In this document: positions 9,725 to 20,216 of the stretch, piece by piece
Layout: each line of letters starts with the position of its first letter
How positions within the stretch are numbered: the first letter of the stretch is position 1
Assembly: GCA_964016885.1 (NCBI GenBank)
Contig: OZ024757.1
Coordinates: 20,934,239 to 20,998,238, forward strand
From: Eledone cirrhosa
Taxonomy: Eukaryota > Mollusca > Cephalopoda > Octopoda > Eledonidae
Length of the DNA: 64,000 nucleotides
Reading direction: 5' to 3'
Notes under the pieces: model-generated
What the model was told of the DNA's origin: nothing
The model's database searches: none
The model's input: the letters and a program-made list of their open reading frames with translations, nothing else
Translations under genes and position numbers: made by a program

Positions 9725-9995
9725 GCCCTTACTCATTACAGAAGTCTGTCACAAGCCCAGTTTCTGTGGTGTGAATCGACTGAGAGTAAATGACTTCCCC
9801 CTGGACAGGACGCCAGTTCATCACATGGTTAAATCTCCAGCTATTGCTGGTACTCATTTTCAGTATACTGGAGCAATGTGAAATGAAGTGTTTTGCTCAA
9901 GAACATAACACGCAATCCAATACAGTAATCAAACCCATGACATTATGATTGTAAATGCAACACCCTTACCACTGGGCCATCCACTGTCTCAAAGA
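9725..9995 (-). mobile_element. SINE family 3
   Basis: Minus strand: box A TGGCCCAGTGG (about 9973-9983), a box B-like block near 9925-9945, the central TTGAGCAAAACACTTCATTT domain, ACTCAGCTGAAA..GAGTACCAGCAATAGCT, then the GTCCTGTCCAGGGGGAAGTC end. It is the third tRNA-derived family in the window and shares its central domain with family 1. Confidence 0.82.
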
Positions 9996-10229
9996 ACCAG
10001 AATAAATACTTCTAGACCTCATGTTCCATCTGGACTTAAACAACTATAATCACTTAAAATCTACTTAATTCAATTGATAGCACAGATATAGTTAAACAAC
10101 ATTTGTATTAAATGTAGTGAAATTAATGAGATTAACTCGTTAATCAGATTAGTAATTTTACTGGCTATTAACTTCATCTTAAGAGATGAAGTTATTTTAT
10201 TTTGTTTTCAAATATTTACATCTATGATG

Positions 10230-10408
10230 ACTGACTATGAAGACTGATCTTAGAGCTGTGAAATCTTGAATGCATTAATTTCAACTCTTCTTATTAATAA
10301 CTACATTGTTTCTTTCCAGAGACTGTGTTGATAAATAAGCCTCATTCGGTCATTCCATGAGAGTATCTTGGTCAGCCTATAAATATTTTAGCTGACTCTC
10401 ATATACTA
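10230..10408 (+). repeat. Dispersed ~175-bp duplication, copy 2
   Basis: Partner of 9427-9597, same orientation, about 630 bp downstream of it. A SINE lies between the two, so the SINE may have entered after the duplication. Confidence 0.75.
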
Positions 10409-10770
10409 TGTTTTGATTGGTAATAATCTCTGACTATGATCAGTACAGTCAGTTGATAAAATTAGAATTCTTCAGTAGATCTATTTATGATTAAAGGTGT
10501 TTTATTTTCAGATATTGTTATATCTAGGACTACATTATCTTAATACTGTCAAATATCTACCAACAATAAACAAGATCTTTCAATACATGGAGTCTACAAA
10601 AATAGGCAACAACAGAAATTTTTAGTTGTTTTTCACTTTAAAAAAAACACGATTTATGTTCCCATTAGCCTTTGTTTCTTTTTCTCTCTCTTTATCTTGT
10701 TTTTGTTTCTTAATTGTAAAGAGCACTAGTTACCTACCCTAGTCTGTATGACTTACTAGCTTTATAATAT

Positions 10771-11060
10771 ACTAGCAGAATGGCCTGGCCTTGCTTGAAA
10801 TTTGCTCCAGGGTTCTTATATACTTGATATATATTTATCCTTATTGAACCTCGTGAAATAAATACGTTTGTTTATATTTTGTTATTGTGTATGCAAAAAT
10901 ATCTGTACACGAATATATAATTATATGTATATATTAAAATAACAGGTTAAAGTTTAAGCAAAGAATCGCTGCTTTCACCCTTAACGGGATCTTCTGAAAC
11001 TAAAAAAATCAATCTGTGAACGCAGAAGTAAATATTTCGAAAAACGTTACAAAAAATCCC
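10771..11060 (+). mobile_element. Dispersed repeat with CCCGGCRTTGCTYGGG-type start, partial
   Basis: ATACTAGCAGAATGGCCTGG begins the copy; TTATCCTTATTGAACCTCG and GTATGCAAAAATATCTGTAC follow, then GTTAAAGTTTAAGCAAAG. The same order occurs at 31938 and 53327. It is probably a non-autonomous element; its class cannot be decided here. Confidence 0.75.
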
Positions 11061-12590
11061 TCCAAATTCATAATCATTTTCAGATTTAATTGAAAACCAT
11101 AGGCAATGTTTGTCATTAGAAATCTGGTAATGAAAAAAAACAAAAAAAAACCCTAACATTTTCAAAGTATTGCAGGTTTTGTTTGCCAGGTAATGGGTAA
11201 CTTTTTATTCTTCTGAGGAGAAAAGCTTAAAGTACTTCCTTAGTTCTGTAAATATATAAAATCAATCAACGAAGTTCCCGTAGCTGGTGCAGCCAGTCGT
11301 TAGGGTGCCACTGTTTTACTGTATATCCATTATGGCATATCAATGGGCCTTAGATATGCTTTGTAGCACCCATTACCTTTCCAAGCGTTCATTCCCTCAC
11401 TAAGTTTAGCCTACCACCATGGGCAGTTCTTGGAGTGTGGCTGAACTGGAGCCAAAAATGAGAGTCAGGTGAGAACCAGTGTACCTGTTCATCTTTAAAG
11501 ATACTACTACCAAATATCAAGGTATTCTCTCTCGCCAAACAACCACACTTTTGAGATAATGTATTTTTTTTTGTTTTAATCCTGAACAATGGACGATATG
11601 TCTGTTATAGCAATAATGATTTTTTTCAGATCATTTCACTCTATTTTCAAAGGAATAAATAAATATATAGGCCCTCTGAAAATTTGAAAGACCTTTTAAA
11701 AATCAACCTTATTATATGCAACCTCAGTAACCTGGAAAATCTTTAAGTGGGTGTTCATGGTTTATATCAATTAATTGAAAAATATTTTCAATCAGATTTT
11801 CATTGTTAAAAATCGAATGAAGCATTCATAAAGCCGTTCTATTCATTAGTGGCCATTCACACATGTATAAGTATTTTTTTTTTTTTAAAGCAGGGAAGAA
11901 GGGGGAGGGGTGTGTGCTCTTTCTCCTCTTTTTCCATACTTTAATTTTGTTTTGTTTTTGTTTTATTTCCCAGACTAGTATAATTGCTGGAATGCAGTTG
12001 CTTGCTAGAAATTATGATAATATTCTTTGGTGTGGTAACCGTCAAGAGAGAAGAGAATGCACTAATTTAATCAACTGTTAAGTGTGGTGAAACCATTTCA
12101 ATGAGTTTAACGCTCCAACCATTTTACTGCCTTATTTTTCTATTTTTTTTGTATACTTGTTGCTTATTTAAATATTTTAAAAACTCATTTTTAAAAATGA
12201 CACTTTGAGGCAAGAGATTAAATTTGATTTTTGTTTTTATTTATTTTATCTTCATCGTTTGTTTAACGAATTCAAATTAATTCAATAAAAAAAAAATGTA
12301 AAAAAAAAATATTTGAAAAGTTCAACAAAGAAGAATGAGATTAAAAATAAAAAAAGGGGAAAAAAAGGAGCTGATATTATTGGCTACTTCTTACACGCGA
12401 CAGCACAGTCTAAACAGATGTTCAAATGAGTTGGGGGAATTTTCTACTTGTTGATAAAGTATTTTATTGTTGTTGTATCATGGTTCTGTTTTGTGAAATC
12501 AAGTGATATGAATTATCGGTGAGTGTAATATCATTAGAATAATCAGCTCCACTTTAAACTGGCTGTATTATATTGTGAACTGCCACAAAT
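11061..12590. other. AT-rich sequence without recognisable genes
   Basis: About 1.5 kb of AT-rich DNA with homopolymer A/T runs. The frames on both strands (66-72 codons) have no recognisable motif and no domain-like composition. Confidence 0.5.
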
Positions 12591-13305
12591 ATATAGTGTG
12601 TAATGTAGTATAGCTAAATATATAGTGTGTACTGTAGTATAGCTAAATATATAGTGTGTACTGTAGTATAGCTAAATATATATTGTGTACTGTAGTATAG
12701 GTAAATATATATTGTGTACTGTAGTATAGCTAAATATATATTGTGTAATGTAGTGTAGGTAAATATATATTGTGTACTGTAGTATAGCCAAATATATATT
12801 GTGTACTGTAGTATAGCTAAGCATATATTGTGTAATGTAGTATAGGTAAATATATATTGTGTACTGTAGTATAGCTAAATATTTAGTGTGTACTGTCGTA
12901 TAGGTAAATATATATTGTGTACTGTAGTATAGCTAAATATATATTGTGTAATGTAGTGTAGGTAAACATATATTGTGTAATGTAGTATAGGTAAATATAT
13001 ATTGTGTACTGTAGTATAGCTAAATATATATTGTGTAATGTAGTGTAGGTAAACATATATTGTGTAATGTAGTATAGCTAAATATATATTGTGTACTGTA
13101 GTATAGCTAAATATATAGTGTGTACTGTAGTATGGGTAAATATATATTGTGTAATGTAGTATAGGTAAATATATAGTGTGTACTGTAGTATAGCTAAATA
13201 TATAGTGTGTACTGTAGTATAGCTAAATATATAGTGTGTACTGTAGTATAGCTAAATATATAGTGTGTACTGTAGTATAGCTAAATATATAGTGTGTACT
13301 ATTTC
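12591..13305. repeat. 29-bp satellite
   Basis: About 24 copies of TATAGTGTGTACTGTAGTAT-AGCTAAATA. Variants TATATTGTGTAATG and AGTGTAGGTAAAC recur in a fixed order, which suggests multi-unit duplications. The outer copies (12600-12680 and 13150-13300) share the AGTGTG variant. Confidence 0.93.
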
Positions 13306-13319
13306 TGTAGTACCCAAGA

Positions 13320-13545
13320 ATGTCTCAGAAAAGAGTCGCTGAACAGATTTTATGGGCAAAATCAAGAAGCAGGCCACCCAGGGGTATGTCCTGAGCATGA
13401 TGGTTGGATAACATCCATGCTCTCGCATGGGGATACAGTAAGATAAATTGGAGATGATTTCATCTGACAGGATCTGCTGGAAGGAGTTTTTGAGGACTCA
13501 GTCCCTGTGACCCTCACAAGAATATGTGGGAGAAGCAGAAGAAGA
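13320..13545 (+). pseudogene. Degraded LINE C-terminal fragment
   Basis: Split between plus-strand frames I can read WLDNIHALAWG (about 13402-13434) and DRICWKEFLRTQSL (about 13466-13508). These recall the C-terminal R-P-R-x-R-W..I..LAW....DR..W...L motif that follows the RT domain in several mollusc LINEs. Stops and a frame change show decay. The match is from memory of the motif, so confidence is moderate. Confidence 0.45.
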
Positions 13546-13679
13546 AGGATGCCCTTCCTTTCACCAACCATATATTCTCACAATCTACAGGATCTACTGG
13601 GTAAATCTATTATGGCACCAACACTAGAGAAGTGGTCCTACTTTGACTGAAGGGTTCTCTCAACTTCTTTTAGCAGGGT

Positions 13680-13780
13680 TTCTAACAACAGCAACAACAA
13701 AAACAACAACAACAACAACAACAGAAACAACAACAATAATTATACATTTTGGCGAGCAGATATTCAGACTGACAATATTT

Positions 13781-13833
<53 letters not shown>
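13680..13833. repeat. (AAC)n and (TA)n microsatellites
   Basis: Imperfect AAC triplets at 13685-13738 and a pure (TA)n of about 24 units at 13785-13833 that abuts foldback D. Confidence 0.9.
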
Positions 13834-13835
<2 letters not shown>

Positions 13836-13862
13836 ATCAAAAGATGGTTAAAAGAGTTCCAT

Positions 13863-13935
13863 GTATTTTATTATGCGCATTTCAAAAACAAATATCATCA
13901 TGCGATGACATTTGCGTTTTCGTCAGATAAAATAC
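13863..13935 (-). ncRNA. Putative type I hammerhead ribozyme, left arm of D
   Basis: Minus strand: helix I pairs GTATTTTAT (13927-13935) with ATAAAATAC (13863-13871), nine pairs. The core is CTGACGA (13920-13926) and GAAA (13880-13883). Helix II is a stem of about 16 bp between AAACGCAAATGTCATC and its near complement. Helix III closes in TGCGCA. The predicted cut follows the A at 13872. Confidence 0.66.
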
Positions 13936-14215
13936 GGAGACATGATATGAAGGTTAAACAACACTTGTGAATAGTGGCAGTTTTAAATCAACATATGAAA
14001 AGTAGTTTAAGATTGATGTGTGATATTGGGAAAAAAAAATGAGGGGTGGGGGTGGGGGTGGGGGTGGAAAGGATGAAAAGGAGGAGGAGATGAGAGTAAA
14101 GAATCTCCTCCTCTTTTTTTTTCCCAATATCACACATCAATCTTAAACTACTTTTCATTTATTGATTTAAAACTGCACTATTCACAAGTATTTTTTAACC
14201 TTCATATCATGTCTC

Positions 14216-14290
14216 TGTATTTTATCTGACAAAAACGCAAATGTCATCGCATGATGATATTTGTTTTTGAAATGCACATAATAAAATGCA
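14216..14290 (+). ncRNA. Decayed hammerhead-like motif, right arm of D
   Basis: Same layout as the left arm, with GAAA at 14269-14272 and helix I TATTTTAT/ATAAAATG. The first core box reads CTGACAA, so the conserved G8 is lost. I expect no cleavage. Confidence 0.55.
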
Positions 14291-14439
14291 TGGAACTCTT
14301 TTAACTATCATTTGTTCTTATATATTATTTATACTCCAGTCCTACAAACTGTAGAGTGCTACTTATCCGATATCTGCATTGCTTTATTGTACTACAATAA
14401 AACTCACCTCCTACATATATATATATATATATATATATA

Positions 14440-14502
14440 CCAAACCCATGCTAGCGTGGAAGATGAACATTAAACAAAGATGATGATGATGATGATGATG
14501 AT
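14440..14502 (+). mobile_element. LINE family A tail fragment
   Basis: AAACCCATGCTAGCGTGGAA, GATGAACATTAAACAAA and (GAT)n are the last ~60 bp of the YADD LINE/SINE tail, inserted beside (TA)n. Confidence 0.75.
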
Positions 14503-14686
14503 ACAGCATAGTCGAAGCTCGAGCCGCAGCTAAGCCAACGAATGCCTTCAGCAGTGCAGCCAAGCACTCGACAAGGTATAGGACCTTAGAGTAATAACAT
14601 ACCGTTTAAAGGGCTTTGCAAATTGAAGATAGCGACCGGTAATTCAGCCGCGGGGCCCGTAGCAACGAAAGAACTGACTCGGGAGA
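14503..14686. other. Unassigned GC-richer segment
   Basis: About 180 bp (GTCGAAGCTCGAGCCGCAGC... GGGGCCCGTAGCAACGAAAG) stands out in base composition from its AT-rich surroundings. It directly precedes a LINE 3' end. I do not recognise it and it has no clear frame. Confidence 0.4.
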
Positions 14687-15052
14687 AAAAATACATACTG
14701 GCGTCACGCAGTAATACAGGGTACCCGACCTCCCATGGGTACATGCTGAAGCATATAAACAATATGCCCCCACTCCCCCCACCGCAAGGTGGTCGTGGAG
14801 GTGCCACGGCAAAAAAAGCACCCAGCCCACACTGTAAAGTGGACGTGTAGGCGCCACGAAAAAGCACCCAGCACTCACTGTAAATGAGGTTGGTGTTAGG
14901 AAGGGCATCCAGCTGTAGAAATCAAGCCAGATCAGTTCCCGTATGAGCAAGGCATGGTCAGCCGACCAGACACTGCCCACAACTGGACAACCCGTCTAAC
15001 CCATGCTAGCGTGGAAGAACGGACGTAAAACGGTGATGATGATGATGATGAT
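14687..15052 (+). mobile_element. LINE family B 3' end (5'-truncated)
   Basis: The start CTGGCGTCACGCAGTAATAC matches the last codons and 3' UTR of the LINE at 42797 onward, including ACCCGACCTCCCATGGGTAC. Two 48-bp modules and the long-form tail (GTCAGCCGACCAGACACTGC, GCGTGGAAGAACGGACG) follow, ending in (GAT)n then (TA)n. Confidence 0.88.
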
Positions 15053-15156
15053 TATATATATATATATATATATAACGAAGGAAATGTGGTAAGGAACCAG
15101 GTGGACCATAACGCACCAAAGTACTCAATACTTAGGGTAGTAGAGTGGGTAATAGG

Positions 15157-15642
15157 AACAAGTAAGACCCCGACGGCTGAGCTCAAGCCGTTTCGACGGC
15201 TAATTCTGGACTGAATGAAAATTTATTCTGGTATTTAAATAGCCGAGCTTATCAAGGGGTTATTTTTTTTTTTCATTCTCAGTACTTTTTATAGTTTTAC
15301 CCCTCATTGTTTTACTTACCGTTTCGACTTCCTCCCCCTCCCCAGTATCCTCTTTGACCTCACGTCCAGCTGTAGCCGGCACTACCAACGCATGAATGGG
15401 TCTACTCCACCCCCTCTCCCCTACCGGCAGGTTTAGCTACCCCTTCCCCCACTAATTTGCCATTACAGATTTACTACTAACTTGTGATGTGACCAATCCT
15501 GGTGATTATCTCTTTGACCATATATGGAATTACCCCTTGATAAGCTCGGCTATTTAAATACCAGAATAAATTTTCATTCAGTCCAGAATTAGCCGTCGAA
15601 ACGGCTTGAGCTCAGCCGTCGGGGTCTTACTTGTTCTTATAT
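15157..15642. repeat. Foldback repeat E
   Basis: About 110 bp at 15157-15265 is almost perfectly complementary to 15531-15642. The arms contain a strong nested hairpin (AGCCGT/ACGGCT around CGAA) and GACCCCGACGGCTGAGCTC. The ~265-bp loop is C/T-rich. (TA)n lies outside both ends (15053-15074 and 15637-15662). Relatives occur at 30263-30355 and 34985-35125. Confidence 0.9.
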
Positions 15643-15663
15643 ATATATATATATATATATATA

Positions 15664-15844
15664 CGCTGTAAATGAGGTTGGTGTTAGGAAGGGCATCCAG
15701 CTGTAAAAATCAAGCCAGAATCAGTTCCCGTATGAGCAAGACAAGGTCAGCCGACCGGACACTGCCCACAACAGGACAACCCGTCTAACCCATGATAGCG
15801 TGGAAGAACAGGCGTAAAACGGTGAGGATGATGGTGATGATGAT
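15664..15844 (+). mobile_element. SINE/LINE long-form tail
   Basis: From CGCTGTAAATGAGGTTGG through GGTCAGCCGACCGGACACTG to GCGTGGAAGAACAGGCG and (GAT)n. The head and central domain are missing. Confidence 0.85.
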
Positions 15845-15960
15845 ATATATATATATATATATATATGATGTGTGAGAGTGTATGTATGTATATGTATACA
15901 CATATATACATACACACACCCATATATTATATTTATATAATATATGGGTGTGTGTATATA
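15845..15960. repeat. (TA)n block with 46-bp palindrome
   Basis: After (TA)n and TATGTATGTA words, 15911-15956 is a palindrome centred in the AT stretch at about 15933, with ACACACCCATATATTATA in the left arm. Confidence 0.85.
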
Positions 15961-16040
15961 TGCATAGTTGATGTCTTTTGCATGTGCATTGTTGAAAGGA
16001 AGGGCTGAAAAATAGGGGAGAGGAGGTAGGTGTTTAAATT

Positions 16041-16075
<35 letters not shown>

Positions 16076-16162
16076 AGAGGGGGGAACTACATCATGTGTA
16101 AACGAGACAGGTAAGATTTCTTGAGCTTTTTATTCTCTGTAATTGAATACCTATTGTAGTAA

Positions 16163-16193
<31 letters not shown>

Positions 16194-16287
16194 GGTGGTG
16201 GTGGTGGTAGTAGTAGTAGTGGTGGTGGTGGTAGTAGTAGTAGTGGTGGCGGTGGTAGTAGTAGTAGTGGTGGCGGTGGTAGTAGTA

Positions 16288-16318
<31 letters not shown>

Positions 16319-16450
16319 CAGTAGTAGTAATAGTAGTAATAGTAGTAGTAGTGGTAGTAGTAGTAGCAATAGTACTAGTCGTAGTAGTAGTAGTAGTAGT
16401 AGTAGCAGCAACAGTAGTAGTAGCAGCAGCAGTAGTAGTAGTAGTAGTAG
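16041..16450. repeat. (GA)n and GTA/GTG trinucleotide array
   Basis: (GA)n at 16041-16070, then nearly 300 bp of GTA/GTG triplets from about 16157. The G-rich part (16183-16215) has long GGT runs. All Ser-Gly, Val, Thr and Leu homopolymer frames are shadows. Confidence 0.93.
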
Positions 16451-16482
16451 CTATAGCTTTAGAACCAGCAGTAAACAATAAT

Positions 16483-16665
16483 AATTGTTTCCACTTATGG
16501 CACAAGGCCAGCAATTACCCCAGTGCATTACAGGTACTTTATTTTATCGACCCCGTAAGGATGAAAGGCAAAGTTAACCTCGGCGGGATTTGAACTCAGA
16601 TCGTAAAGGGACATAACTACGCTGGAAAGCATGGCGTCCGACCCTCTACCGATACTGCGAAGGCA
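16483..16665 (-). mobile_element. SINE family 2
   Basis: Minus strand: the head GGTAGAGGGTCGGACGCCAT, box B GTTCAAATCCCGCCGAGG, core and AACAATTATT tail are all present. The copy is close to full length. Confidence 0.88.
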
Positions 16666-16683
16666 CAAAGCCAGCAATTTGGG

Positions 16684-16962
16684 CTGAGGTTTGTGGCCTA
16701 GTGGTGAGGGTATGGGAGAAATGGTGACAATGTCAGGGGTTCAATTCCTGGACTTGGTTGTGTACTTGAGCAAAACACTTCATTTCCCCATTGCTCCAGT
16801 ATACTCAGCTGAAAACGAGTACCAGCAATAACTGGGGTCTTAAGCCTAAAATAGACTGGCGTCCTGTCCAGGGGGAAGTCTTGTACTCTCAGTGAACACC
16901 ATGGAAATTTGAATAAGCACCGTCCTGATGAGAGCCACGAGGCACAAGTCAGACTTTAGACC
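16684..16962 (+). mobile_element. SINE family 3
   Basis: Box A TGGCCTAGTGG (16692-16702), box B-like GGGTTCAATTCC (16737-16748), the central TTGAGCAAAACACTTCATTT domain and the GTCCTGTCCAGGGGGAAGTC end. It is the reference copy I used for the family. Confidence 0.85.
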
Positions 16963-17175
16963 AACAATTTGGGGGAAGGGGACTACATCAAGCCCACCAC
17001 CATCGCCAAAAACAACAACAACAACAACAACAACAACAGCATAATAATCATTAGTGAATGTTCCTCTAAAACTTAAGTTGTAACATCTTAAAATCTTATT
17101 TCTTCTCCTCGCCTTCCCCATGTCGGACATGTTGAAAAACATTTCTAAACATCGCAACATGTGATCAGTCTCTCA

Positions 17176-17300
17176 GTCTCTCTCTCTCTCTCCTCTCTGT
17201 ATGTTTCTCTCTTTCCCTTTGTATGTCTGTCTGTATGTCTCCTTCTCTGTCTCTCCCCCCCCCTCTCTAACACAGAAACTCTCTCTCAACACACACTCAC
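17176..17300. repeat. CT-rich low-complexity tract
   Basis: (TC)n and TCTGTCTGTATG words with a C run at 17255-17263. Confidence 0.8.
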
Positions 17301-17399
17301 ACAATATATAACATCAACACTACGCCTCACTGCTTACAACGCAGGAGGGAAATAGATGGGGCGGGGGCCAGGTGATTCCTTTTGAGGTAAAGTAAAGTG

Positions 17400-17975
17400 G
17401 TAGTGTGTTGAGGTGTGGTGTGGTGTAGTGTGGTGTGGTGTAGTGTGTTGAGGTGTGGTGTGGTATGGTGTAGTGTGGTGTGTTGAGGTGTAGTGTGGTG
17501 TGTTGAGGTGTAGTGTGGTGTGGTGTAGTGTGGTGTGGTGTAGTGTGGTGTGGTGTAGTGTGGTGTGGTGTGGTGTAATGTGGTGTGGTGTAATGTAGTA
17601 TGGTGTAGTGTGGTGTAGTGTGGTGTGGTGTGGTGTAGTGTGGTGTGGTGTAGTATAGTGTGGTGTAGTATAGTGTGGTGTAGTGTAGTGTGTAGTGTGA
17701 TTGAGTGTAGTGTGTAGTGTGATTGAGTGTAGTGTGATGTGGTGTAGTGTAGTGTAGTGTGATGTGGTGTAGTGTAGTATAGTGTGGTGTGGTGTAGTGT
17801 GGTATGGTGTAGTGTGGTGTGGTGTGGTGTGGTCTGGTGTGGTCTGGTGTAGTGTAGTGTAGTGTAGTGTAGTGTAGTGTAGTGTAGTGTAGTGTAGTGT
17901 GGTGTAATGTGGTGTGGTGTAGTGTGGTGTAGTGTGGTGTAGTGTGGTGTGGTATGGTGTGGTGTAATGCAGTGA
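17400..17975. repeat. TGTGG/TGTAG pentanucleotide array
   Basis: About 115 pentamers mix TGTGG and TGTAG, with rare TGTAA, TGATG and TTGAG. The same pentamer family occurs in the opposite orientation at 28915-29200. The long His-Tyr-Thr-Pro frames on the minus strand follow from the period being free of stops there. Confidence 0.93.
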
Positions 17976-18119
17976 AGTGCAGCAACGTGGAACCAGTGCA
18001 AAGGTTTGTTAGATACTGCATATGTCTGTCTAGTGATTAGTTTTGCAGAGAGAGAAGAGATGAAAGGAATCAATACTGCACCTTCACACACAGAGTCAAG
18101 AAACCTCACATCTGCCAAC

Positions 18120-18230
18120 AAACACACACCTGCATACACACACAAACAAACACACCTATGCACACACACACATACACATATACACACATGCACACACATA
18201 CATACCTGCGCACACACATACACACAATGT
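18120..18230. repeat. CA-rich microsatellite
   Basis: ACACACA words mixed with CATACATACCTGCG; no unit is strictly conserved. Confidence 0.8.
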
Positions 18231-18394
18231 TTTCTACCCAAGAAGAAAATACAGCAAGCATAAAGTAGCCAAAAACACACAACACAAAATACAGTTAAAT
18301 AAAATTCAAATTGAAACCATGATAGAAAAAATCCTTCATAATAGAGGCCCTTTCAATTGAGATCTTAGACCACACAGTATCCAAGGTATCAAAA

Positions 18395-18955
18395 CAAGGT
18401 CTAAAATCTGTCTGGTGCCAGGGGCTCATTAGGCCACTGTTAATCCCAGTTTTTGTGGTGACATTAAGTAACTGACAGTACAAGATTCTCCCCTGGATAG
18501 GATGACAGTCCATCACAGGTTTATAGTCTGTCTCAAGCCCCGGGGTCTCATCACACCACTGTTAATTCCAGTTTTTGTGGTGACATTAAGTAACTGACAG
18601 TACAAGACTCTCCCCTGGATAGGATGACAGTCCATCACAGGTTTATAGTCTGTCTCAAGCCCCGGGGTCTCATCACACCACTGTTAATTCCAGTTTCTGT
18701 AGTGACATTAAGTAACTGACAGTACAAGGCTCTCCCCTGGATAGGATGACAGTCCATCACAGGTTTATAGTCTGTCTCAAGCCCCGGGGTCTCATCACAC
18801 CACTGTTAATTCCAGTTTCTGTAGTGACATTAAGTAACTGACAGTACAAGGCTCTCCCCTGGATAGGATGACAGTCCATCACAGGTTTATAGTCTGTCTC
18901 AAGCCCCGGGGTCTCATCACACCACTGTTAATTCCAGTTTCTGTGGTGACAACTT
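18395..18955. repeat. ~121-bp satellite derived from the SINE family 3 end
   Basis: Four and a half tandem copies of a ~121-bp unit (GGTCTCATCACACCACTGTT, GACATTAAGTAACTGACAGT, CTCCCCTGGATAGGATGACA). The unit is the reverse complement of the SINE family 3 3' end at 31500-31600 with about 75-80% similarity. Confidence 0.88.
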
Positions 18956-19304
18956 TTCGGGGCCAATATAGCCCGACCTTTCACTGAGCCACGTGTGACT
19001 TGCAAACTGATATTCAAGATTAGGGAACACTTTTTCTATGAGATGGAATAATGATTCCACCATCACGCCTATGGGACTTATATCAATAGCTCCCTTTCTA
19101 TCTACAGGAAGTCTTCCGTACCCAAGCATTAACAGATTCTGTGCGAACTGCTTTGATTGCTTGTCTCCACCAAGATATGCCCTCATGTTTGTAGCGAGCT
19201 TCAAACCCTTGAAAGACGTCCAAAGAGTCAATTATTTCAAACAGGTTCAGATTTGATCAACCCTATCGCCTTTCGGACTGACTAGGAGAGTTTGTCTAAA
19301 ATCT
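18956..19304. other. Unassigned sequence
   Basis: Follows directly on the satellite. A minus-strand frame of 104 codons starts in the repeat and runs through DRKGAIDISPIGVMVESLF. I do not recognise the peptide. It could be a fragment of a mobile-element or host ORF. Confidence 0.35.
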
Positions 19305-19880
19305 CCTTCTACTACTACTACCCTCACCATCATTACTATTAATACTACTACTACTACTACTACTACTACAATCACCACTACCACTACTACCAGTACCATT
19401 ACCATTACCACCACCACCACCATTACCACTACTACTACCACAATCACCACCACCACTCCCATTACTACTACCACCATCACCACCACCACTCCCATTAGTA
19501 CCAGTACCCTTACTACTACCACCATCACCACCACCACTACTACTACCACAATCACCACCACCACCACCATTACTACCACCACCATTACCATTACTACTAC
19601 CACCATCACCACCACCACCACCACCACCACTACTACCACAATCACCACCACCACCACCATTACTACTACCACCATCACCATTACTACTACCACCATCACC
19701 ATTACCATTACTATTACCACCACCACCACCACCACCATTACCATTACTACCACCACCATTACCATTACAACTACCACCATCACCACCACCATTACCATTA
19801 CTACTACCACCACCACCACCATTACCATTACTACCACCACAATCACCACCACCGTCACTACCACCACTACTGCTAAGAAC
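19305..19880. repeat. ACC/ACT/ATT trinucleotide array
   Basis: About 190 triplets of ACC, ACT, ATT and ATC with patchy higher-order repeats (CACCACCACTCCCATTA near 19450 and 19490). Val-Met and Gly-Ser frames on the minus strand are artefacts. Confidence 0.93.
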
Positions 19881-20216
19881 TACTACCACAGCCACTACGA
19901 TAGATGATATAGAAAGAGAGTGAGAGAGTTTGGTAAAATATATAGAGAGGGAAAAAGATAGATATATATATATAGAGAGAGGTATTGTGACAGTCATGGA
20001 TTCTAATGATATTCAATATTAACGATATTGAAGTTGATTTATATGTCGTAACAATTACATTGATAACTAACAACCCTTGGGACACAGATTTCAAAAAGGA
20101 AAACAGTTTTTTCTCTAGGATGTACAGTTTCAGAGCCTTCGCAAGACATACACATATACACAAATACACATATATACATTCTCATTTATAGTATATATAC
20201 ATATATATATATATAT

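Larger units (their letters stand above)
13836..14312. repeat. Foldback repeat D, ~200-bp inverted arms
   Basis: The left arm 13836-14036 is the reverse complement of 14118-14312 with about 90% identity. The loop of about 80 bp holds a GGTGGG run and GAGGAGGAGA. The arms begin next to (TA)n. Each arm carries the hammerhead-like layout; the right-arm core is broken. Confidence 0.92.

Noticed and set aside
10960..11000. CAGAAGATCCC...GGGTGAAAG on the minus strand, resembling a hammerhead core
   Set aside because: The first box reads CAGAAGA rather than CTGANGA, so an essential U is missing, and helix III does not close.
17320..18280. 317- and 233-codon minus-strand frames rich in His, Tyr, Thr, Pro
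   Set aside because: They follow the CCACA/CTACA pentamer, which has no stop in these frames. A Cys/Val-rich extension is translated CA repeat.
19247..19997. 206- and 233-codon Val/Met and Gly/Ser frames
   Set aside because: Compositional frames over ACC/ACT triplets, open in more than one frame at once.
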